Shown here piece by piece: positions 25,711-37,439 of a stretch of DNA of 64,000 bases; positions within the stretch are counted from its first letter, which is position 1; the number at the start of each line of letters is the position of its first letter. A program made the translations under genes and the position numbers. Origin of the DNA: Bromus sterilis (lineage: Eukaryota; Streptophyta; Magnoliopsida; Poales; Poaceae); assembly GCA_950022295.1 (NCBI GenBank), contig OX465597.1, forward strand, positions 188,975,016 through 189,039,015, written 5' to 3'. The notes under the pieces were generated by a model, which saw nothing but the letters and a program-made list of their open reading frames with translations, ran no database searches and was not told where the DNA came from.

Positions 25711-26659
25711 TGATATGGGGAGGCCCGATCTTCTCAGTAAGCGGACGGTGAATATGAGGGCGATGATAGATAACTTGTATGTAGCCAATGAACTCTCCTT
25801 GCTAGATCCCTGTTGCCAATGCGACAGCTCTCTACCCTTTGGATATTCACAACTTCACACACTTGCGCAACGTAGCCGTCGACCACGAGACGGTAATTTG
25901 CAATCTACTAATCCCCAGTGGAACAATAGATCACACAGAACTTGCAGTAGAAGAACTTCAGATCGATACGAATTGAAGTCTTAATGATTCAAGAGGAAAG
26001 CTTGAAGCTATTCTCAATATCTAGGGTTTATCTAAACGTGGTCTAACCCTAAAACTCGTGGGAGCTGGGTATTTATAAGCTAAGGGATTACAGGGGCCGC
26101 AGTCCGTCTGATCTGCGCGCGGCTTTCGGACGTCCGAAGGGTTTCGGACGTCCGTCATGTCGGACGTCCGAAACATGTCGGAAATCCGACTCTGGCGGTG
26201 AGGTGTCCTGGATAGGAGGCTCTTCTCGCGGACCTTCATGTCGGACGTCCGTCATGTGTCGGACGTGCGATGCGTCGGACGTCCGAAATCCTGTCGGAAA
26301 TCCGTCTTCGGTTTTGGAGGTCTTCTGAATAAGGAGGTCGCCAACTTTCTCTGATGTCGGACGTCCGAAATGGGTCGGACGTCCGAAAGTTGGAGCATGT
26401 CTCATCTTCTCCTCCTTCTGCATCCTCCTCTCCGTTATGATACCTGATTATGCAAAAATACAAAGATTTAGGCAGTATAAAATTCTCATTGTATAATATA
26501 TCAGAATCTATTAAGAGCGAGTTCACCTGTTGTTCTATCAACTTTGCACGAGCTCTTGTAATAGGTCCAATTCTGATTTCATCATCCTTCTTCTTTGTTG
26601 AATCAACTTGTTCTTCATGACGAACTGGAGATGTGTTGGTAGTAGGGATGTCCTCATCA
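25711..26659 (-). repeat. B1 5' LTR
   Basis: A 949-bp uninterrupted LTR; in sense orientation it begins TGATGAGGACATC and ends CCCCATATCA. TATA box TATAAATA is at 26070-26077 on the minus strand. U3 carries repeated TCGGACGTCCGA palindromes and near-copies between about 26125 and 26393. Confidence 0.9.
26125..26393 (-). repeat. Array of TCGGACGTCCGA palindromes in B1 U3
   Basis: Several exact and several one- or two-base variants of a 12-bp perfect palindrome with a central GACGTC, irregularly spaced. Equivalent copies are in the other B1 LTR. The core GACGTC is of the type bound by plant bZIP factors; binding here is inference. Confidence 0.7.
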
Positions 26660-27008
26660 GTTCTAGGCTCGTGTCTCTAGTCCGGTCTAGACTAGGACCA
26701 GCACAGTATCATCGTTGAGCGTTAATTCAATTTTGCATCTCTGAATTGATTATTGCTGATATTTTTGCCACCATATTAAAGCCTTCCAAGCTCCACATAT
26801 TTCTACATCGTGTATACGTGCGTTCACCTGGCAATCACTCTACTTAATCTTTGGAGTTCTTTGACACCGTTGGTTGCCGATCACCACCTGCTGCATGGTA
26901 AGAAGTAGTAAGACATTGATATTTGCTATCCTGTGAGCGTTTTACCACCACATCCTAGTAGTTCATAGGGACATATACTTGTGATTTGTTTCTTGTTTTC
27001 TACTAATC
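26660..27008 (+). other. Element C leader (right part)
   Basis: The leader resumes after B1 and is clearly similar to the family A leader just upstream of gag (compare 32240-32588): same order of short motifs and the same approach to the gag ATG. No gene. Confidence 0.7.
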
Positions 27009-28397
27009 ATGGCAGGTTCTGGAGTTAGATATTCTTGGGCGGCAACTATAGTTGGAGATTTGCCACCACCTGCAACTACACAACAGTCACTGCAAAAGGT
27101 AAACACACATAAGCATGCACATGATCAGGTTATTGTTTCTATACCACACTTTCATGGACGTCTAAGACCTGATTTATACATTGAGTGGGAGTTTGAAATA
27201 AATGATATATTTGTTTCCCATAATTTTCTTGAGCATAAGAAAGTAAAAACTGCAATTAGTGCTTTCAAAGATTTTGCTTCTATTTGGTGGAATGAATATT
27301 GCAGTTTATATCCTGATTATATACCTAATACTTGGAATGATCTCAAACTTGCTATGCGATATAGATTCGTTCCCTCTTATTATACTCGTGACAAGGTTAG
27401 GAAATTAAAAAATTTAAAACAAGGTACTAAAACTGTTTCAGAATATTATGAAGCTTTAGAAACTACATTCTTGCATTCTCTTTTAGAGGAAAGTGAAGAA
27501 TATTTCATGGACATATTTTTGGAAGGTTTAAACCGTGACATTCAGGATATCCTAATTCATGAAAAGTGTTATCCTATGGATCGTTTGTTTCGTCTTGCTT
27601 GTAAAGCTGAACAGGAAATCGACAAACGTGTTGCCTAGAAGACGAACAAGCGGAATGTGCAAATACCACAAGTTGAGAAGGTTGTTCCTTCAACCACTAT
27701 GAGAACTACCATAACCACATCAATTGTCGTAAGCACTCCTCCAATATCTGATCTATCATCACAAAAAGGTAATGACAAAGGTATGGATCTTTCCCCTGCA
27801 CATGAGAACCTTGCTGATTTAAAAGCAACATGTGTTGAGCTATCTAGTAGTTTCATCACACAACCAATTTTCCAGAATGTCATAACTTCACATGAAGATG
27901 TTGCTTGCCTAATAGACTTGAATACATCATGTCTTGAGTTACCTGTTGATTTGAGCACACCATCTATTTTGGATAATCATGTTACTATTATGAAACTGCC
28001 AATGCTTAATCATTTTGATATGACCTCTAATCTTGGTGATGATTCTGCGTCGAATGACTTGTTGCATGACTACTTAGTTAAGCCTATTGTAGCATGCCCT
28101 TCGAAAAACATTAACGTTTCTTCACCGGTATTGGGATGGTTTAATGATGAGCATTGTACATCTTTAGACATGAATAAGAGCTTCACTTATATATGCAAAC
28201 TGAGTTGCAATACTTTCATGTCGTTTATGTATTGTGATGATCATATATGTTTATATTTAACGACATACGAAAGTTACTCATATATACATGTGTTACATGT
28301 CCAAAAACTAAGGGAAGTAAGAATGGATGACATATATATATATATATATATACAACATGTACACCTTGTCTCTTTTGTTAGCCACATTTCAGATTAA
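27009..28397 (+). pseudogene. Element C gag-like frame with one internal stop
   Basis: Starts at ATG 27009. The first 209 codons form a retrotransposon gag capsid-like domain similar to family A gag (motifs ASIWWNEYC and TWNDLKLAMR). A TAG at 27636-27638 ends this part. The same frame then continues open, from 27639 to 28397, for a further 252 codons with no recognisable CCHC knuckle, protease or pol motif; it is rich in Ser, Thr, Leu and Asp. The downstream half is unlike any domain I recognise. Either the stop is a degenerative mutation in a single 462-codon protein, or it is suppressed. The end overlaps an AT microsatellite. Confidence 0.7.
28331..28352 (+). repeat. (AT)n microsatellite
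   Basis: About ten AT units in the 3' part of the element C frame, encoding an alternating Ile-Tyr run. Short and probably length-variable. Confidence 0.85.
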
Positions 28398-28436
28398 GAA
28401 ACGCCGGGGACGGCTTTATTTTCAAGAAGGGGAGGA

Positions 28437-29530
28437 TGATGAGGACATGACTATCATAGTTACAGCCACAACCCCTGCTAATATACCTACTGGACCAATT
28501 ACTAGAGATTGTGCACACCAATTAAATTATCAGGTACTTTCGCTTCTTGGTAATGTTTCTAATGTTCATGTGAATATGATGCTGCCTAACGTCGATATAT
28601 TTTTGTTGCTGAAAAATGAAGGACCTAGCATGGACAAGAAGGATGAGCATTGGAGCATGTTCAAGCATGAAGATGATGAGGAAATAATTATCATGGATAT
28701 GACCATTAATTCCTCTATATTTGATCAAGAAATGAAGTCAGTACAAAGGGGCATGATTGTGTGATGTACAAGAAGTTATTTCACGTCACTTTTGGCCCAA
28801 GAGAAGATAGAGACCAAGTCTTTGACGTCATGAACTCAGATTCGGACTGCAAACAGTCGCCGTTTCTACATACGAACTCAAAATTGGGTGATTCCTTTTT
28901 CTGGTGATAGCTTATCTCGTCTAGTTTCCAACGCAATTGGTTTCACCTTCAAATTCCTTCGGAGCGTGGAGATATTGCTAAAACGGTGCGACCCAGCAGC
29001 AGAATCCGAATCAAAGTCCAACTCAATAGGTGTTGCATCACCTCCACATGAGCCCAAGTGCCTTGTACGACCTAGGTTTAGTTTTAGGACTCCTTGGGAC
29101 GTCCTTCCACCCCCTTGGCCTCCACCCTTTAGTCCTATATAAGTAGATCAACCCCTAGGGTTTTTCTTTGGATTTCTTTTAGTTAAAAAGACTGCTTAGC
29201 TAATTGCCGCATCTTCGTGTACTCGGTTTGTGTCCAACGACCAGATCAAGACCTCTTTTGGAATCCCAACTTTATTCATACTTCATCTACATATTCGCAA
29301 TATTCAGATTGCTTTATCATAATTCTTGTTTGTTCTTCGATTGCTTGCAGGCACTAGACCTTCGTGGTCTGGTTGATTGTGCTCCGACGTGGTCAATAAC
29401 CTCCGGAGATTGGTTTAGCGATTGCTAAGGCGCGACGTTGTTGCGCGTTCGTAGTCGGATCGTCAGAGTCGTCTCCACCGAATCAATTAGTTATATCTCA
29501 TCGAAAGATCGGGACACCCCGCCTCTATCA
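28437..29530 (+). repeat. Element C 3' LTR
   Basis: A 1094-bp LTR starting TGATGAGGAC directly after the purine tract (28424-28436) and ending GCCTCTATCA, followed by target duplication GGAAA. It aligns along its length with 16472-17582, with scattered substitutions and small indels. TATA box at 29136-29142. Confidence 0.88.
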
Positions 29531-29535
29531 GGAAA

Positions 29536-29653
29536 CCGGGCGTACATGTGAAGCCTATGATGGGCAGTTGGTACACCCCTGTAGGGTTAAAACTTTTCGA
29601 AAAGCCGTGTCCGTGGTTAAGGACGACTTGAGACCTACTCCTTGTTCATAGAA
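29536..29653 (+). repeat. D 3' LTR, segment 2
   Basis: A short stretch between elements C and A4 continuing the D LTR. It ends in TAGAA (29649-29653), the likely left target duplication of A4. Confidence 0.7.
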
Positions 29654-29772
29654 TGATGAGGACATCTCTACTAATGTTACACCCATATCCTCACCAACTA
29701 CACATACTGGACCAGTTACTAGAGCACGTGCACGTCAACTAAATTATCAGGTACTTTCGTTTCTTGTGAATT

Positions 29773-30686
29773 GATGAGGACATCCCTACTAATGTTACAC
29801 CCATACCCTCACCAACTACACATACTGGACCAGTTACTAGAGCACGTGCACGTCAACTAAATTATCAGGTACTTTCGTTTCTTGCGAATCCTTCTATTTT
29901 TCATGAACATATGATGCTGCCTAAATTAGATACTTTTGTTTTGGTTATGAATGAAGGACCTAGCATGGACAAGAAGGATGGTCATTGGAGCGGGATCAAG
30001 AATGGAGAAGAAGGTGCGCGCGGGGGAAAGTACAGTGGAGCTTCCAGTGGGGATTTTCGCACGTTGAAGCCACCATAAGGCATGCATGAAGGCTTGGACG
30101 GAATACACGAGATGCCACTTCATTATTTTCGTCCAAGAGCAATTATAGGTGTTGCGTCACCTTAATATTGGGCTGGGCCCATGTAATTTCGAAATACCAC
30201 ATTATAGGCTGTTTTTAGAGTCCGTATGTGTGGGGAAACCGAGTTAGGGTTGTTTTCGGACCCCACCTCCAAGGGTCACGAAAATCCCCTCTGTTCCCCC
30301 ATATATACAGCCCTTAGGGCGTCGTTTAGACTTGGGTTTTAATTAGATACAAGTTAGCCATAGCCGCAACTTCGAGCTCTTCGTTTGTGTCATCCGACCA
30401 GGCCAAGACCTCATTGGAACCCCAACTTTCGTAATCATTCATCTTATATTCGCAATATCCAGATTGCAATTCTTAGTTCTTGCTTGTTCTTCGATTGCTT
30501 GCAGGAATTAGACCTTCGTGGTCAGGTTGATCGTGCATCCGCGGGATCAATAACCTCTCGGAGTTGGTTTAGCGATCGCTAAGGCGCAACGTCTTCGCAC
30601 GTTCGTAGTCGGATCGTGAAAGTCGCCTCCACCATAATCGATCTCCACCATCTCATTGAAACATCGGGACACCTTCGCCACTATCA
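29773..30686 (+). mobile_element. Solo LTR A6 inserted in A4 5' LTR
   Basis: A 914-bp family A LTR with perfect target duplication TGAAT (29768-29772 and 30687-30691), inserted 119 bp into another family A LTR in the same orientation. Termini TGATGAGGACATC and CACTATCA; the last bases show one G-to-A-like difference from the usual GCCTCTATCA. Confidence 0.93.
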
Positions 30687-31103
30687 TGAATCCTTCTATT
30701 GTTCATGAACATATGATGCTGCCTAAATTAGATACTTTTGTTTTGCTTATGAATGAAGGACCTAGCATGGACAAGAAGGATGGTCATTGGAGCGGGATCA
30801 AGCATGGAGAAGAAGGTGCGCGCGCGGGAAATACAGTGGAGCTTCCAGTGGTGATTATCCCACTTTGAAGCCACCATAAGGCGTGCATGAAGTCTTGGAC
30901 GAAATACGCGAGATGACACTTCATTATTTTCGTCCAAGGGCAATTATAGGTGCTGCGTCACCTTAATATTGGGCTGGGCCCATGTAATTTCGAAATACCA
31001 CATTATAGGCTGTTTTTAGAGTCCGTATGTGTGGGGAAACCGAGTTAGGGTTGTTTTCGGACCCCACCTCCAAGGGGTCACGAAAATCCCCTCTGTTCCC
31101 CCG

Positions 31104-31109
31104 TATATA
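31104..31109 (+). promoter_or_regulatory. TATA box of family A LTR
   Basis: TATATA in A4 5' LTR, downstream of a CCCC-rich block and about 380 bp before the LTR end. It is present in every complete family A LTR here (e.g. 37664-37669; complement at 50342-50348), so it is the probable core promoter. Confidence 0.6.
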
Positions 31110-31488
31110 CAGCCCTTAGGGCGTCGTTTAGACTTGGGTTTTAATTAGATTTAAGTTAGCCAAAGCCGCAACTTCGAGCTCTTCGTTTGTGTCATCCGAC
31201 CAGGCCAAGACCTCATTGGAACCCCAACTTTCGTAATCATTCATCTTATATTCGCAATATCCAGATTGCAATTCTTAGTTCTTGCCTGTTCTTCGATTGC
31301 TTGCAGGAATTAGACCTTCGTGGTCAGGTTGATCGTGCATCCGCGGGATCAATAACCTCTCGGAGTTGGTTTAGCGATCGCTAAGGCGCAACGTCTTCGC
31401 ACGTTCGTAGTCGGATCGTGAAAGTCGTCTCCACCATAATCGATCTACACCATCTCATCGAAACATCGGGACACCTTCGCCTCTATCA

Positions 31489-32588
31489 AGTGGTATCAGA
31501 TTTCCAGGTTGCTCGGTGAGATTTACCAGTTTTCGTAGTCTAGATTGGTTCTGTTCTTCATACCTACAGTCCACGACAAAGCCAACAAAAAAAATTAGGG
31601 TTAGATCATCACGTCCCAAAACAGTCCGAGCCTTTGTCCAGTTTTCTTTACAGTAGTTTGCATTGTTGAATTTGCGGTTGCATCGTTGTGTCGAGTTGCT
31701 GATCTTAGCGTCTAGTTACCTTAGAGTTTCGAGTTCTGATCACAGTTTGTCACGCCGCCGCCGCACAGTAGTACACCACCACGTTCCGCCAATCCGAGTC
31801 CAGATACACCACCATGTTCCGCCAAGCAAAGTCCATACACACCACCACAACCTACCGATCCGAGTTGAGTTCCATCACCCGTTCGGTTTGTGATATCTCC
31901 GTAGCCAGAATAGTTTTGAGTTGATTAGAGTCGGATTTCACCAATCTTTTGTCGTACGTAGAAGAGGGTGATTTCGAAAAAAAAAAAATTCTGGCACGCT
32001 TTCCAGAGCAGTTTTTAGGCCAAAATTTTCAGGGGTAAAAAAATTTCGTGCCCATACGTTCCTTAGGTCCAGAAACTCGTTTTGAGACGTTCGCCACCAT
32101 AGTGATTTTTTCGCCCTTTTTCAGCCCCCGCAGTCCCGCATCGCCAAAAAAAAAAGCAAAAAAAAAAAAGAGAAAAAAAAATTCAGAGTGTGCTTCACAG
32201 TTGTTACGTGCCGCGCCGTGCTTTCGTTGGTGTTTTAGGCTCGCGTCTCTAGTACGGTCTAGCCTAGGATCAGCACAGTACCGACGTTGAGTGTTTATTT
32301 AGCTTTGCATCTCTGTTTTGATTACTGTTGAGTTTTTCCTACCATACTTGTCAGCCTTCCTACAGCTCCACATATATTCTACATCGTGCGTTTTGACACC
32401 TCCTGGCCATCGCTCTACCATATCTCTGAGAGTTTTGACCCGTTGGTTGTACATCACCACCTGCAGCTAGGTAAGAATCGGTAAGAACGTAAGGAAAGCT
32501 TGACGGATTTGTGCTTTCCACCACCCCACATCCATCCCATTAGTAGCAGTAGGATCATATTCCTGTGTGTTTTCTATTTCTGCTAACC
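31489..32588 (+). other. A4 leader and primer-binding site
   Basis: The primer-binding site TGGTATCAGATTTCC is at 31491-31505. The leader is 1.1 kb with A-rich runs at 31977-31990 and 32145-32180. No gene is supported. Confidence 0.8.
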
Positions 32589-35500
32589 ATGCCAGGATCA
32601 CATGATGAAGTGGCGTGGGATGCACCCGATTGGGAGAACATGACAAACAAGGAGCTACATGATAAATTTGCACGTATGATGTCTCAACAGGTGCAGGACA
32701 TCGAGACCAGATTTACAGAGGCGATTGATGGCGTGGAGAAGATGATCGACACCAAGCTCGACGCCAAGTTTACTGAGTTGATCGCACGCCTACCTTCAGC
32801 ACAGCCACAGCAACCGCCACTACCACGTGCACGACGTATTCTGTTTCCGCGAGGACAAGCTGCTGGTATTGCTGCTCCTCCTGCTGCTGCAGTTGCTGCT
32901 ACTGCTGCTGCTGCTGCTTCTGACGTCGGCCAGGACGACAACTACGAGGGTGATTACGAGGAGGAGGTGGAACAGGAAGCGGCCTATGAGCAGCCAGCTG
33001 GACGTCCACGTCCCAACATTCGCCACGGTCGACACCAACCACCCCCTCAGGTACGCGATGATGAACATGTGCCTAAACTTAAATTGAATCTTAAGCCGTT
33101 TGAGGGTAGATATATTCCTGATGCTTATCTTACTTGGGAGTTAGAAACTGAACAACGTTTTACATGTTTACAATATCCTGAGAATAGACGTGTTACTGCT
33201 GCTGTTTGTGAATTCACGGGCTTTGCATCTATTTGGTGGTCTGAACATTGTAGATTGCATGCTAATAATATTCCAACTACTTGGGCTGCTTTAAAAGATG
33301 CTATGCGTACTCGCTGGGTTCCCCCTTATTATCAACGTGAATTGTTACAAAAATTACAGCGTTTGAGACAAGGAAAAAATTCTGTAGAGGAATATTATCT
33401 AGAATTACAAACTGGATTGATTAGATGTGGCCTAGTAGAGGATAATGAAGCTATGCTTGCACGTTTTATGGGTGGCTTAAACAGGGAGATACAAACTATT
33501 CTAGAATACAAGGACTTTGCTACTATCACTCGTTTGTTTCATCTTGCTTGTAAAGCTGAACGTGAAGTGCAGGATCGACAGGCCGCTACGAGACCTAACT
33601 TTTCTGCAGGACGAAATACATCATGGACATCGCGTGGAGCTTCTACATCCACACGTCCTGCTGCGCCATCATCTACTTCCGCCGCTCATTCTTACAGGGA
33701 GCCACCAAAACAGCCAACGCCACCATTCAAGGGTGCACAGAGTGGTCCAGCGGCGAGTTCTTCTTCATCCATGGCGTCCACAGGGCAAGCACGAGATCGT
33801 GATATTAAATGTCGCAGGTGCCAAGGTGGAGGTCACTTCGCAAAAGACTGTCCCTCCAAGCGTGTGATGACTATTACGGCGGATGGTGGGTATGAGTCAG
33901 CGAGTGACTATGATGAGGAGACTCTAGTTCTCATTGCTCATGAGGAACAGGGTGCCCATGATGATGCTCATGATATAGAGTATATGACTCCTGATGATGC
34001 AGATAAATATGCTAGTTTGGTTGCTCAACGTGTATTAAGTGTGCAGGTAACGAAGGCCGAGCAAAACCAGAGGCATAATTTGTTCCACACAAAGGGAGTG
34101 GTGAAAGAACGTTCGGTTCGCATCATCATTGACGGAGGGAGTTGCAACAACTTGGCTAGCATGGAGTTGGTGGAGAAGCTATCTCTCACCACAAGACCAC
34201 ACCCCCATCCGTACTATATTCAGTGGTTTAACAATAGTGGTAAGATTAAGGTAACGCGTTCTGTTCGTGTGCACTTTAGCATTGCTGCATATGTTGATTA
34301 TGTTGATTGTGATGTGGTACCCATGCAAGCATGCTCTCTTTTACTTGGTAGACCATGGCAATTTGATAGGAATGTTGTACACCATGGTAGGACAAATCAG
34401 TTTACTCTAGTTCATCAGGATAAAAATATTGCTTTACTTCCTATGTCTCCTGAACAAATTGTGAAAGATGATCTTGCTAGAGCTAGTAAAGCTAAACAGG
34501 AGAAAAATAAGAGTGAAAATGAGATAGCAGCTAAAGAATTTGAGCAACAACATAAGACTAATAGCAAATCTTCTTCTGTTGTTTCTAATGAAATTAAATT
34601 GACTAGTCCAACTTTGCTTGCTACTAAGGTTGATATTTCGGATTTGGATGTTAGTCAATATGTGTGCTATGCTTTTGTGTGCAAAGAAGCCTTGTTTTCA
34701 TTTGAGGAATTGCCTCCTTCTTTGCCTCCTGTTGTCACTGACCTTTTGCAGGAGTTTATTGACGTCTTTCCACAAGACGTACCACCGGGATTACCACCTA
34801 TTCGAGGGATTGAGCATCAGATTGACTTAATTCCCGGTGCTTCACTGCCCAACCGTGCGCCATACCGTACCAATCCGGAGGAGACGAAGGAGATTCAGCG
34901 TCAAGTACAAGAGCTACTCGACAAAGGTTACATACGTGAATCCCTTAGTCCTTGTCCTGTTCCTGTTATATTAGTGCCTAAAAAGGATGGAACATGGCGT
35001 ATGTGTGTTGATTGTCGAGCCATTAATAATATTACTATTCGTTATCGTCATCCTATTCCTAGGCTAGATGATATGCTTGATGAATTAAGTGGCTCTACCA
35101 TGTTTTCCAAAGTTGATTTGCGTAGTGGATACCATCAAATTCGCATGAAATTAGGAGATGAATGGAAAACGGCATTTAAAACTAAGTTTGGATTATATGA
35201 GTGGTTAGTCATGCCTTTTGGGTTAACTAATGCACCTAGCACTTTCATGAGATTAATGAACGAGGTTTTACGTGCTTTCATTGGACGATTTGTGGTAGTC
35301 TATTTTGATGATATACTGATTTATAGCAAATCTTTGGAGGAACATTTGGATCATTTACGTGCTGTTTTTATTGCTCTACGTAATGCACGTTTGTTAGGTA
35401 ACCTTGGGAAGTGCACCTTTTGCACCGACCGAGTATCGTTTCTTGGCTATGTTGTTACTCCGCAGGGAATTGAAGTTGATAAAGCCAAGATTGAGGCGAT

Positions 35501-37439
35501 TGAGAGTTGGCCGCAGCCCAAAACGGTCACACAAGTGAGGAGTTTTCTTGGCCTCGCTGGATTCTATAGGCGTTTTGTGAGAGATTTCAGCACCATTGCT
35601 GCACCTCTCAATGAGCTTACACGCAAGGATGTGCCTTTTACTTGGGGTACCGCACAGGAAGAAGCCTTCACGGTCTTGAAAGATAAGTTAACACATGCTC
35701 CTTTGCTCCAACTTCCTGATTTTAGTAAGACTTTTGAGCTTGAATGCGATGCTAGTGGTATTGGTTTGGGAGGTGTGTTATTGCAAGATGCTAAACCTAT
35801 TGCTTACTTTTCTGAAAAATTGAGTGGGCCTAGTCTGAACTATTCTACTTATGATAAGGAATTATATGCTCTTGTTCGGACATTAGAAACTTGGCAACAT
35901 TATTTATGGCCCAAAGAATTTGTTATACATTCTGATCATGAATCTTTGAAACACATAAGAAGTCAAGCAAAACTTAATCGTAGACATGCTAAGTGGGTTG
36001 AATTTATTGAGACTTTCCCTTATGTCATTAAACACAAGAAGGGGAAAGATAATATTATTGCTGATGCTTTGTCTCGTCGTTATACTATGCTTTCACAACT
36101 TGACTTCAAGATATTCGGTTTGGAGACAATCAAAGATCAATATGTACATGATGCGGAATTTAAAGATGTTTTGCAGAATTGTAGAGAGGGTAGAACATGG
36201 AACAAGTTTGTGCTTAATGATGGGTTTGTGTTCCGTTCTAACAAGCTATGCATTCCAGCTAGCTCTATTCGTCTTTTGTTGCTACAGGAGGCGCATGGAG
36301 GAGGATTAATGGGACACTTTGGCGTGAAGAAGACGGAGGACGTACTTGCTACACATTTCTTTTGGCCAAAGATGAGACGGGATGTTGAGCGTTTTGTTGC
36401 TCGCTGCACTATTCGCTTACTTGGTGTGCCCAATACTATTGTCTCGGATCGTGATACTAAGTTTCTTAGCCATTTTTGGAGATGCTTATGGGCTAAGTTG
36501 GGGACTAAACTACTTTTTAGTACTACATGTCATCCCCAAACTGATGGACAAACTGAAGTAGTCAATAGGACTTTGTCTACTATGCTTAGGGCTGTTTTAA
36601 AGAGTAACTTAAAAATGTGGGAAGAATGTTTACCTCATATTGAATTTGCTTATAATCGTTCATTTCATTCTACCACTAAAATGTGCCCTTTTGAGATTGT
36701 TTATGGTTTTCTACCTCGTGCAACTATTGATTTGCTTCCTCTTCCATCTTCGGAGAAGGTTAATTTTGATGCTAAGCAACGTGCTGAATTGATATTAAAA
36801 ATGCATGAGTTAACTAAAGAAAACATTGAGAAAATGAATGCTAGATACAAGATTGCTGGTGATAAGGGTAGAAAGCATGTTGTGTTTGAACCAGGAGATC
36901 TTGTTTGGTTACATCTACGTAAAGATAGGTTTCCTGATTTGCGCAAGTCTAAGTTAATGCCACGAGCTGATGGTCCCTTTAAGGTTTTACAGAAAATTAA
37001 TGATAATGCATATAAACTTGAGCTACCTGCAGATTTTGGGGTTAGTCCCACATTTAACATTGCAGATTTGAAACCTTATTTGGGAGAAGATAATGAGCTT
37101 CCGTCGAGGACGACTTCAATTCAAGAAGGGGAGGATGATGAGGACATCTCTACTAATGTTACACCCACATCTTCACCAACTACACATACTGGACCAGTTA
37201 CTAGAGCACGTGCACGTCAACTAAATTATCAGGTACTTTCGTTTCTTGCGAATCCTTCTAATGTTCATGAACAAATGCTGCCTAAATTAGATACTTTTGT
37301 TTTGCTTATGAATGAAGGACCTAGCATGGACAAGAAGGACGGTCATTGGAGCGGGATCAAGCATGGAGAAGAAGGTGCGCGCGCGGGGAAGAACAATGGA
37401 GCTTCCAGTGGGGATTTTCGCACTTTGAAGCCACCATAA
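32589..37439 (+). CDS. Gag-pol polyprotein of A4, integrase-deleted
   Basis: A single open frame of 1616 codons from ATG 32589 (MPGSHDEV; the frame is open eight codons upstream only from a GTG). Gag has an [10 protein letters not shown] motif, and an Ala-rich linker is encoded by GCT repeats at about 32865-32920. Next come a CCHC knuckle ([14 protein letters not shown]), protease-like IIIDGGS, RT with YFDD, RNase H and integrase. An in-frame deletion of about 79 codons at about 36409 joins VARCT directly to IRLLG, removing the second zinc-finger Cys and the first catalytic Asp of integrase. The protein could not integrate DNA by the D,D35E mechanism. The last 101 codons are inside the 3' LTR. 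Confidence 0.88.
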   Translation: MPGSHDEVAWDAPDWENMTNKELHDKFARMMSQQVQDIETRFTEAIDGVEKMIDTKLDAKFTELIARLPSAQPQQPPLPRARRILFPRGQAAGIAAPPAAAVAATAAAAASDVGQDDNYEGDYEEEVEQEAAYEQPAGRPRPNIRHGRHQPPPQVRDDEHVPKLKLNLKPFEGRYIPDAYLTWELETEQRFTCLQYPENRRVTAAVCEFTGFASIWWSEHCRLHANNIPTTWAALKDAMRTRWVPPYYQRELLQKLQRLRQGKNSVEEYYLELQTGLIRCGLVEDNEAMLARFMGGLNREIQTILEYKDFATITRLFHLACKAEREVQDRQAATRPNFSAGRNTSWTSRGASTSTRPAAPSSTSAAHSYREPPKQPTPPFKGAQSGPAASSSSSMASTGQARDRDIKCRRCQGGGHFAKDCPSKRVMTITADGGYESASDYDEETLVLIAHEEQGAHDDAHDIEYMTPDDADKYASLVAQRVLSVQVTKAEQNQRHNLFHTKGVVKERSVRIIIDGGSCNNLASMELVEKLSLTTRPHPHPYYIQWFNNSGKIKVTRSVRVHFSIAAYVDYVDCDVVPMQACSLLLGRPWQFDRNVVHHGRTNQFTLVHQDKNIALLPMSPEQIVKDDLARASKAKQEKNKSENEIAAKEFEQQHKTNSKSSSVVSNEIKLTSPTLLATKVDISDLDVSQYVCYAFVCKEALFSFEELPPSLPPVVTDLLQEFIDVFPQDVPPGLPPIRGIEHQIDLIPGASLPNRAPYRTNPEETKEIQRQVQELLDKGYIRESLSPCPVPVILVPKKDGTWRMCVDCRAINNITIRYRHPIPRLDDMLDELSGSTMFSKVDLRSGYHQIRMKLGDEWKTAFKTKFGLYEWLVMPFGLTNAPSTFMRLMNEVLRAFIGRFVVVYFDDILIYSKSLEEHLDHLRAVFIALRNARLLGNLGKCTFCTDRVSFLGYVVTPQGIEVDKAKIEAIESWPQPKTVTQVRSFLGLAGFYRRFVRDFSTIAAPLNELTRKDVPFTWGTAQEEAFTVLKDKLTHAPLLQLPDFSKTFELECDASGIGLGGVLLQDAKPIAYFSEKLSGPSLNYSTYDKELYALVRTLETWQHYLWPKEFVIHSDHESLKHIRSQAKLNRRHAKWVEFIETFPYVIKHKKGKDNIIADALSRRYTMLSQLDFKIFGLETIKDQYVHDAEFKDVLQNCREGRTWNKFVLNDGFVFRSNKLCIPASSIRLLLLQEAHGGGLMGHFGVKKTEDVLATHFFWPKMRRDVERFVARCTIRLLGVPNTIVSDRDTKFLSHFWRCLWAKLGTKLLFSTTCHPQTDGQTEVVNRTLSTMLRAVLKSNLKMWEECLPHIEFAYNRSFHSTTKMCPFEIVYGFLPRATIDLLPLPSSEKVNFDAKQRAELILKMHELTKENIEKMNARYKIAGDKGRKHVVFEPGDLVWLHLRKDRFPDLRKSKLMPRADGPFKVLQKINDNAYKLELPADFGVSPTFNIADLKPYLGEDNELPSRTTSIQEGEDDEDISTNVTPTSSPTTHTGPVTRARARQLNYQVLSFLANPSNVHEQMLPKLDTFVLLMNEGPSMDKKDGHWSGIKHGEEGARAGKNNGASSGDFRTLKPP

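Larger units (their letters stand above)
18513..26659 (-). mobile_element. Family B Ty3/gypsy element B1
   Basis: A complete minus-strand element with LTRs 18513-20382 (interrupted by solo LTR A5) and 25711-26659, and perfect target duplication GTTCT (18508-18512 and 26660-26664). The primer-binding site complement is at 25693-25707, and the G-rich polypurine tract complement is at 20383-20396. It sits inside the leader of element C. Gag-pol is full length apart from one nonsense codon. Confidence 0.9.
16472..29530 (+). mobile_element. Element C: pol-less Ty3/gypsy element related to family A
   Basis: A complete plus-strand element with LTRs 16472-17582 and 28437-29530 and a perfect 5-bp target duplication GGAAA (16467-16471 and 29531-29535). 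It has a tRNA-Met type primer-binding site, a leader, a gag-like frame and the purine tract AAGAAGGGGAGGA. It has no protease, RT or integrase. Leader, purine tract, LTR start (TGATGAGGACAT) and LTR end (GCCTCTATCA) are shared with family A, so it is probably mobilised in trans by family A proteins. B1 is inserted in its leader. Confidence 0.88.
29654..31488 (+). repeat. A4 5' LTR, interrupted by A6
   Basis: Pieces 29654-29772 and 30692-31488 form one family A LTR. The TATA motif TATATA is at 31104-31109, and the 3' terminus CTCTATCA lies two bases before the primer-binding site. Confidence 0.88.

Noticed and set aside
30385..30582. A recurrent 65-codon frame (LTR R/U5 region) found in nearly every family A LTR, e.g. 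3455-3652, 10251-10448, 19742-19939, 31187-31384, 43293-43490
   Set aside because: It has no ATG (starts at a TTG), repeats only because the LTR repeats, and shows no domain.
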